Virus record (IMG/VR): IMGVR_UViG_3300036985_002914
Coordinates: 1-62,136 of that record
From: a virus
Strand: one strand, 5' to 3'
Length of the DNA: 62,136 nt
Both the position numbers and the translations under genes were made by a program. Below the pieces are notes generated by a model that worked only from the letters and a program-made list of their open reading frames with translations, had not been told where the DNA came from and did no database searches. Positions 57,431-62,136 of the stretch are shown one piece after another (within the stretch, counting starts at the first letter, position 1; the number at the start of each line of letters is the position of its first letter).

Positions 57431-58144
57431 GTGTTTGGTGATGTCGCTTTCGCGCAGTCGCCTTTCGCGGCGTTAGGGGGTAATACTTTTAATGTATCTG
57501 CAGCAGCTTCAGCAGCAGCCGCATCAGCACTAACGGCTGAAAGCGCATTTGGTGGTTTTATAAGCGATTCGGCTACGGGAACGGAAGTAGTATCTAGTAA
57601 CAATAATGCGTTATTGGCATCCATTGTAGAAACGGCGCTTTCCGCGGAATCTTCAACAGTGTCAGCCAGTGTTAAAGCGGCTTTGTTAGAACAAGCGGTA
57701 GGGTCTGCAAGTCAAGTTAATACTGCAGCTATGCTGGCTGCAATAAATGAATCCGTAACGGGTAGTGAGGAATATTTTAAATATGCTGGGTATTTTAGTT
57801 CCATGGCAGAAGCTGCCGTAGCACTAGATAGCTTAGAGGCAGTAAGAGGATTTACCGCAGTAATTTCGGAAACCGCAGCAGGAAGTGAAACACAGAATGT
57901 GTCCGTAGCCTTTATTGGCACGGTGGAAGAATTTATAATTGCCTCTTCCACGCAAAGTGCAATAAAGACTACAAATGCAAATGTGGCTGGGGTACAGCTT
58001 TTTGTAGCTGTTGGGAATGCCTTGGTATGGGGGTCAGTGAATGACAATCAGACCCAAAACTGGCAGACTATTAATACCTCAAATGGGACATGGGTAAAGA
58101 TAGAAGATACACAAACTCCCGGTTGGACGCAGATTCCGTCGTAA
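57431..58144 (+). CDS. Fibre-like protein with Ala/Ser-rich stalk
   Basis: This is a 237-residue protein from GTG 57431, with AGGAG 5 bases upstream. The middle is an Ala/Ser/Thr/Glu repeat (ASAAAASALTAESAFGG, ETALSAESSTVSASVKAAL) that could form a helical stalk. The end has a Trp/Asn-rich motif (NQTQNWQTINTSNGTWVKI...GWTQIPS) common at the tips of tail proteins. Confidence 0.6.
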   Translation: MFGDVAFAQSPFAALGGNTFNVSAAASAAAASALTAESAFGGFISDSATGTEVVSSNNNALLASIVETALSAESSTVSASVKAALLEQAVGSASQVNTAAMLAAINESVTGSEEYFKYAGYFSSMAEAAVALDSLEAVRGFTAVISETAAGSETQNVSVAFIGTVEEFIIASSTQSAIKTTNANVAGVQLFVAVGNALVWGSVNDNQTQNWQTINTSNGTWVKIEDTQTPGWTQIPS

Positions 58145-58153
58145 GGATACAAA

Positions 58154-60073
58154 ATGGCTTTAGTATTAGCAGATCGGGTAAAAGAGACTTCCACTACTGC
58201 GGGTACAGGCACGCTTACGCTTGGCGGAGCATCTACAGGATTTCAGTCTTTTGCCGCCGTTGGTAACGGAAATACTACTTACTATGCTATTTCCGATGCT
58301 GCGACAGGGGATTGGGAAGTAGGAATTGGTACCTACACGTCTTCTGGAACGACACTCTCCCGCGATACCGTTCTATCTTCCAGCGCCAGTGGCGCGTTAG
58401 TTACGTTTGGTGCTGGATCTAAGGATGTGTTTGTTACATATCCTTCTGAAAAGGGCGTATGGCTTGATGCTGCGGGCAAGTTTGTACAAACTACGTTCAC
58501 TAATCTAAGCGCAACGGGCACGGCTACTATAGGCACTGCTACGTTAACCGCCGGTACGGTTTCTACTACGCCTGCAAGTAATACCGACATTGCTAATAAG
58601 CAGTACGTAGACGGTCTGGTTACGCAAGGAATTTCGTACCATGAGCCTGTTTACGTTGAGTCTCCAAATACCGCAGGAAATTTAACTGCTTTGTATAACC
58701 AGCCCGGCGGGGTAGGGAATGGTGTAGGGGCTACGCTTACCAATAATGGTACTAAAGCAGCGTTGACCATTGACAATGTTCTGATGACGACCACTAAGCG
58801 GGTTCTCGTCTATAACCAGACAAACGCCTTTGAAAACGGTATTTATACAGTCACCACGGTAGGCACTCCCGATCCCGGAGGCACAAATTGGGTACTTACT
58901 CGTGCAACGGATGCCGATACATACGGTCTTCGCGATCCAGACGCTCTTGGCTTTAACGATGCTTTTTTCGTTACTAATGGGGACACGGGAGCGGGAGAAA
59001 CGTATGTATGTACAACTTCTGGAACTATTGTATTTGGCACGACGAACATTACGTTTGCCCAGATTAGTTCTGCGCAGGTTTACAGCGCCGGTACTGGGCT
59101 AAATCTTTTCCCTGCCACGACGTTTAATATTGCTAATACGACCGTATCGGCTAATACGTATGGCTCGGCGTCAGTGGTGCCGGTGTTTACGGTCAACGCA
59201 CAAGGGCAACTTACAGGGGTTACTGATACCACGATTGCTATTACTGGATCGCAAGTATCAGGCAACATTACTGGCCAAGCAGGATCGGTAGCTAATGCCC
59301 TAACTGCGGGTACGTACCTTACTAGCGGCGGCACATTCGACGGCTCTGTAGCGCGTACCTTTACAGTAGATGCCACATCGGCCAATACGGCCAGCAAAGT
59401 TGTGGCGCGGGATGCGTCTGGTAACTTCTCTGCTGGGACGGTTACAGCGGCCTTAACAGGTAATGCTACGACAGCAACAACGTCTACAAATGTGGCAGGC
59501 GGTGCGGCTAATCGGATTGTCTACAATACTGCGGCTAGTACCACTGGATATGCGGTAGCTCCTACAGTAGCCAGCACCCTGCTTAATTGGAACGGATCGG
59601 CGTTTACTTGGGTATCTGCTACAACTGCGCTAGGGTTTACGCCGGTACAACAGGGTGGTGGAACGGGGCAAGGAGCCAATAAGCTATATATTGGTTGGTT
59701 AGGCTCTGCTCTTGGCCTTACAGTTGATTCCACTAACTTTTCGTCAACGTGGCCTATTTCAGTTACAGGTAGCGCGGTAAACGTAGCGGGCGGCGCGGCC
59801 AGCCAGTTGCACTACCAAACCGGCGTTGGTACTACGGGATTTATTGCTAACGGCACATCCGGGCAATTCCTTCAGTCTAATGGCGCGTCAGTTCCTACAT
59901 GGGTCGCGGCTCCCGGTGCGCAAGCAGGTGGCGTAATATATGAAAACAGCTTGGTAATTAGCTCCAATTACACGCTGACAACGGCAAAAAATGGTATGTC
60001 TGTTGGGCCAATTACGATTAATTCAGGGGTTTCAGTTACAGTGCCGAGCGGTCAACGCTGGCTTGTTTTCTAA
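58154..60073 (+). CDS. Tail fibre protein
   Basis: This is a 639-residue protein. The N-terminus (ADRVKETSTTAGTGTLTLGGA) is a widely shared virion-attachment start. NTDIANKQYVDGLV marks a fibre shaft element. Repeats with FTVDATSANTASKVVARDASGNFSAGTV and LTGNATTATTSTNVAGGAA follow. The last 45 residues (NYTLTTAKNGMSVGPITINSG, ending SGQRWLVF) match the end of the next protein. It is the main host-recognition fibre candidate. Confidence 0.75.
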   Translation: MALVLADRVKETSTTAGTGTLTLGGASTGFQSFAAVGNGNTTYYAISDAATGDWEVGIGTYTSSGTTLSRDTVLSSSASGALVTFGAGSKDVFVTYPSEKGVWLDAAGKFVQTTFTNLSATGTATIGTATLTAGTVSTTPASNTDIANKQYVDGLVTQGISYHEPVYVESPNTAGNLTALYNQPGGVGNGVGATLTNNGTKAALTIDNVLMTTTKRVLVYNQTNAFENGIYTVTTVGTPDPGGTNWVLTRATDADTYGLRDPDALGFNDAFFVTNGDTGAGETYVCTTSGTIVFGTTNITFAQISSAQVYSAGTGLNLFPATTFNIANTTVSANTYGSASVVPVFTVNAQGQLTGVTDTTIAITGSQVSGNITGQAGSVANALTAGTYLTSGGTFDGSVARTFTVDATSANTASKVVARDASGNFSAGTVTAALTGNATTATTSTNVAGGAANRIVYNTAASTTGYAVAPTVASTLLNWNGSAFTWVSATTALGFTPVQQGGGTGQGANKLYIGWLGSALGLTVDSTNFSSTWPISVTGSAVNVAGGAASQLHYQTGVGTTGFIANGTSGQFLQSNGASVPTWVAAPGAQAGGVIYENSLVISSNYTLTTAKNGMSVGPITINSGVSVTVPSGQRWLVF

Positions 60074-60082
60074 GGAAATAAA

Positions 60083-60859
60083 ATGGCAGTCACAAATTTC
60101 TCACCCTTGCTTGGTCTGGCGCTACCGACTACCGGCGACTTGTCTGGCATTTGGGGCACTACAGTCAATACGTCTATTACCAACCTGCTTGATTCAGCGG
60201 TTGCGGGAACCACGACACTTAGCGCGGATGCTGATGTCACGCTAACAACCACTAACGGATCAGCTAACCAAGCCCGTAACGCGGTTATTCTTTGGACTGC
60301 TAGTAACGGCGCAACTACTCGATACATCACTGCTCCGGCGCAAAGTAAGGCGTACATCGTCATCAATGCCGGTACAGGGTCAATCGTTATTCGCGGCTCT
60401 GGCCCGACGACAGGTGTGACGGTTGCGGCAGGTCTAAAAGTATTAGTGGCGTGGAACGGTTCCGACTTTGTTAATGTATCGTCCAGCGTATTTATCGGCA
60501 CGGTTGTAGTTGAAGGAACGTCTTCGGCGGGCGCTCAGATTCAGCTTTATGAAGATACAGATAACGGCACAAATTATATTGGCTTGAAGGCTGCTGATGC
60601 GATGGCGGCAAGCGTAACTTATACTTTGCCCAATGCGGACGGAACGGCTAATCAGGCGCTGCTAACTAATGGTTCTGGCACGCTATCTTGGGGTACCGCA
60701 GGCGCATCGGCAGCAGGTAGTATTTACGTTAACAACGATGTAGTATCTACCAATTACACAATTGCGGCTGGCACGAACGGTTTCTCGGTGGGTCCTATGA
60801 CCATTAATACTGGAGTTTCAGTTACTGTATCTTCCGGCCAGCGCTGGGTTGTTTTATAA
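60083..60859 (+). CDS. Tail fibre-like protein with shared C-terminal domain
   Basis: This is a 258-residue protein. It starts MAVTNFSPLLGLALPTTGDLSGIWGTTVN, a pattern common in phage structural proteins. The C-terminal 45 residues (NYTIAAGTNGFSVGPMTINTG...SGQRWVVL) are nearly the same as those of 58154, so the two share an exchangeable end module that is probably exposed. Confidence 0.7.
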   Translation: MAVTNFSPLLGLALPTTGDLSGIWGTTVNTSITNLLDSAVAGTTTLSADADVTLTTTNGSANQARNAVILWTASNGATTRYITAPAQSKAYIVINAGTGSIVIRGSGPTTGVTVAAGLKVLVAWNGSDFVNVSSSVFIGTVVVEGTSSAGAQIQLYEDTDNGTNYIGLKAADAMAASVTYTLPNADGTANQALLTNGSGTLSWGTAGASAAGSIYVNNDVVSTNYTIAAGTNGFSVGPMTINTGVSVTVSSGQRWVVL

Positions 60860-60870
60860 GAGGATAAGAG

Positions 60871-61620
60871 ATGAGTTCAATTTCAGCAGGTACATCAACA
60901 GGCACTGCGCTAGTTAGCACTGGCGATACTACGGGTGCGTTGCAACTACAAGTAAACGGCACAACGCCTTCTGTTACTTTAGCCGCAAACGGCTCTATTG
61001 GTGTTGGTTCTACGCCGGGCTACGGCACTAGCGGGCAGGTTCTGACAAGTGCGGGTTCTGCGGCGGCACCTACTTGGACTACTCCTACAACTAGCGGTTT
61101 GGTTTTTATTTCAAGCCAAACAGTTACCACTGCTTACCCCGGCGTTGCGTCTGTTGACTTTACAAGTGGCATTAGCTCAACGTATGACAACTACCAAATT
61201 GTTTTTTCAAACTTCAGAGTAAGCACGGGTGCAGCAAGAATTAGAATGAGATTGTATTCTGCTGGGGCATGGGCGACATCGTATACAAGTCTAGGCGCTT
61301 GGGGGCAAAGTGGTAGTGTGGTTGGTGCAGATATAAATGCTAGTCAAGCTTTTTTAGGGAATAACAATGGTGGCACGCCCACCTCAGACACAGTATGGAG
61401 TGGCACACTTACTTTAGGTGGGGTTAATACAAGTACAAGCTATGCGTCTACCGTTAATGGCGTTGTTGTCGGGGCGGGTAATACTAGCGCCTCTAGCACA
61501 ATAACAACAATGGGCGGAACAATGTCTGTTTCAGGCACTGTTACTGGGTTCCAACTTTATTTCTCTACTGGTAGCGTTTGGTTTGGTACAGTGGCTCTTT
61601 ACGGGATGGCAAAATCATGA
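60871..61620 (+). CDS. Tail fibre-like protein, paralogue of 61791
   Basis: This is a 249-residue protein. GYGTSGQVLTSAGSAAAPTWTTPT resembles TSGQVLTSAGGAAPTWATPT of the next fibre gene, and both end in a short LYG motif. RBS AGAGGATAAGAG is similar to the accessory-gene leaders. It overlaps its small partner gene by ATGA, forming a fibre-plus-small-protein pair. Confidence 0.7.
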   Translation: MSSISAGTSTGTALVSTGDTTGALQLQVNGTTPSVTLAANGSIGVGSTPGYGTSGQVLTSAGSAAAPTWTTPTTSGLVFISSQTVTTAYPGVASVDFTSGISSTYDNYQIVFSNFRVSTGAARIRMRLYSAGAWATSYTSLGAWGQSGSVVGADINASQAFLGNNNGGTPTSDTVWSGTLTLGGVNTSTSYASTVNGVVVGAGNTSASSTITTMGGTMSVSGTVTGFQLYFSTGSVWFGTVALYGMAKS

Positions 61621-61787
61621 AAATTCTTGAGAATGGTATTGAGCGCGATGCTACGCCGCAAGAGGTTGCTGATTTTAATGAACGTCAAGCGGCCTACGTT
61701 CCTCCTACCCCAGCACCCGCCCCAACCAAAGAACAACTGCTTGCAGAGCTACAGGCTCTGACGGCTAAAATTCAAGCACTGGAGTAA
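61617..61787 (+). CDS. Small tail-associated protein (fibre-assembly type), copy 1
   Basis: This is a 56-residue protein from ATG 61617 (ATGA overlap). A longer frame from 61578 lies inside the fibre gene and is not needed. MKILENGIERDATPQEVADFNERQAAYVPPTPAPAPTKEQL shares its second half with the protein at 462. Its last codons include GGAG for the next fibre gene. Confidence 0.75.
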   Translation: MKILENGIERDATPQEVADFNERQAAYVPPTPAPAPTKEQLLAELQALTAKIQALE

Positions 61788-61790
61788 ACG

Positions 61791-62136
61791 ATGGCAATCA
61801 TAATTGATGGCACAAACACCCCGACACTAGGCGGCGTAGGCTACGGAGATGGGTCTGAGCTTGCATTCACAGGTGCGGGGACTAGCGGGCAGGTATTGAC
61901 TTCGGCTGGTGGCGCTGCGCCTACGTGGGCTACCCCAACGCAGACATTTTCACTAATTTCTACAGCTACAGCAAGTGCTAGTTCAGTAATAGATTTTATA
62001 TTTTCTGGAAGTTATACTAATTATCAAATTATTGCTGCTAATGTTGTATCAAGCGTTTCTAATACAATATTACAATGCCAATTTTCTACAGACAATGGTG
62101 TTAGTTTTGATTCTACAGCGGGAAATTATCATTGGG
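61791..62136 (+). CDS. Tail fibre-like protein, 5' part (continues at 1-459)
   Basis: ATG 61791 is preceded by GGAG in the end of the small gene. The frame MAIIIDGTNTPTLGGVGYGDG then GTSGQVLTSAGGAAPTWATPT stays open to the window end and, after removing the 127-base overlap, continues to 459. The whole protein has 225 residues and is paralogous to that at 60871. Confidence 0.8.
   Translation, partial: MAIIIDGTNTPTLGGVGYGDGSELAFTGAGTSGQVLTSAGGAAPTWATPTQTFSLISTATASASSVIDFIFSGSYTNYQIIAANVVSSVSNTILQCQFSTDNGVSFDSTAGNYHW
62010..62136. repeat. Terminal overlap, right copy
   Basis: Identical to 1-127. See the left copy. Confidence 0.95.

Noticed and set aside
1-62136. Integrase, excisionase, attachment site, tRNA genes, insertion sequences
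   Set aside because: I looked for recombinase motifs, tRNA-like T-loops and transposase motifs by eye and found none. Absence by eye is not proof; a tRNA scan and profile searches would settle it.

Overview
The window is one complete circular tailed-phage genome of 62,009 bp. The first and last 127 bases are identical (1-127 = 62010-62136), and one tail gene reads through the join without a frame change, so the repeat is an assembly overlap. The virion genes are of podovirus type: a P22-like portal, a P22 gp4-like head-completion protein, a P22 gp10/T7 nozzle-like tail protein, and four large low-complexity virion proteins of the kind ejected with the DNA. There is no tape measure, sheath or integrase. 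A proteobacterial host is likely, from the two perfect chromosomal-type parS sites and from gene families I associate with phages of Burkholderiales and other freshwater bacteria. The host is inference.

Layout in map order: 0-4.3 kb (+) holds the last tail-fibre genes, a seven-repeat beta-propeller protein, a membrane protein, a holin and a GH24 endolysin. 4.3-18.5 kb (+) holds the tail nozzle and internal virion proteins. 18.5-20.7 kb (-) holds an SNF2-type helicase and a PD-(D/E)XK exonuclease. 20.7-29.4 kb (+) is the replication operon: three small early genes, an AEP primase, a ligase-like/cytidylyltransferase fusion, an SF1 helicase and a family A DNA polymerase. 29.35-34.8 kb (-) is an early operon of about 20 small overlapping genes, many of them paralogous. 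34.8-35.3 kb is a divergent control region and possible origin. 35.3-40.6 kb (+) holds the small terminase subunit, a nuclease and accessory genes (GP88-like, DUF932), five of them behind a hairpin plus a shared ribosome-binding leader. 40.6-52.3 kb (+) holds TerL, a transglycosylase virion protein, portal, GroES-like chaperonin, scaffold and capsid. 52.4-62.1 kb (+) holds head/tail completion proteins and tail fibres.

The most unusual feature is a pair of consensus parS sites (40614-40629 and 48412-48427) in a genome where I see no parA or parB. They bracket the TerL-to-portal packaging block, which suggests the phage recruits the host ParB. Other points of interest are the hairpin/ribosome-site leaders, a tandem hairpin whose two copies differ by fully compensated base changes, a gene array whose conserved C-terminal codons double as the next gene's Shine-Dalgarno sequence, an in-frame TGA in a small conserved gene, and a possibly leaderless TerL message.
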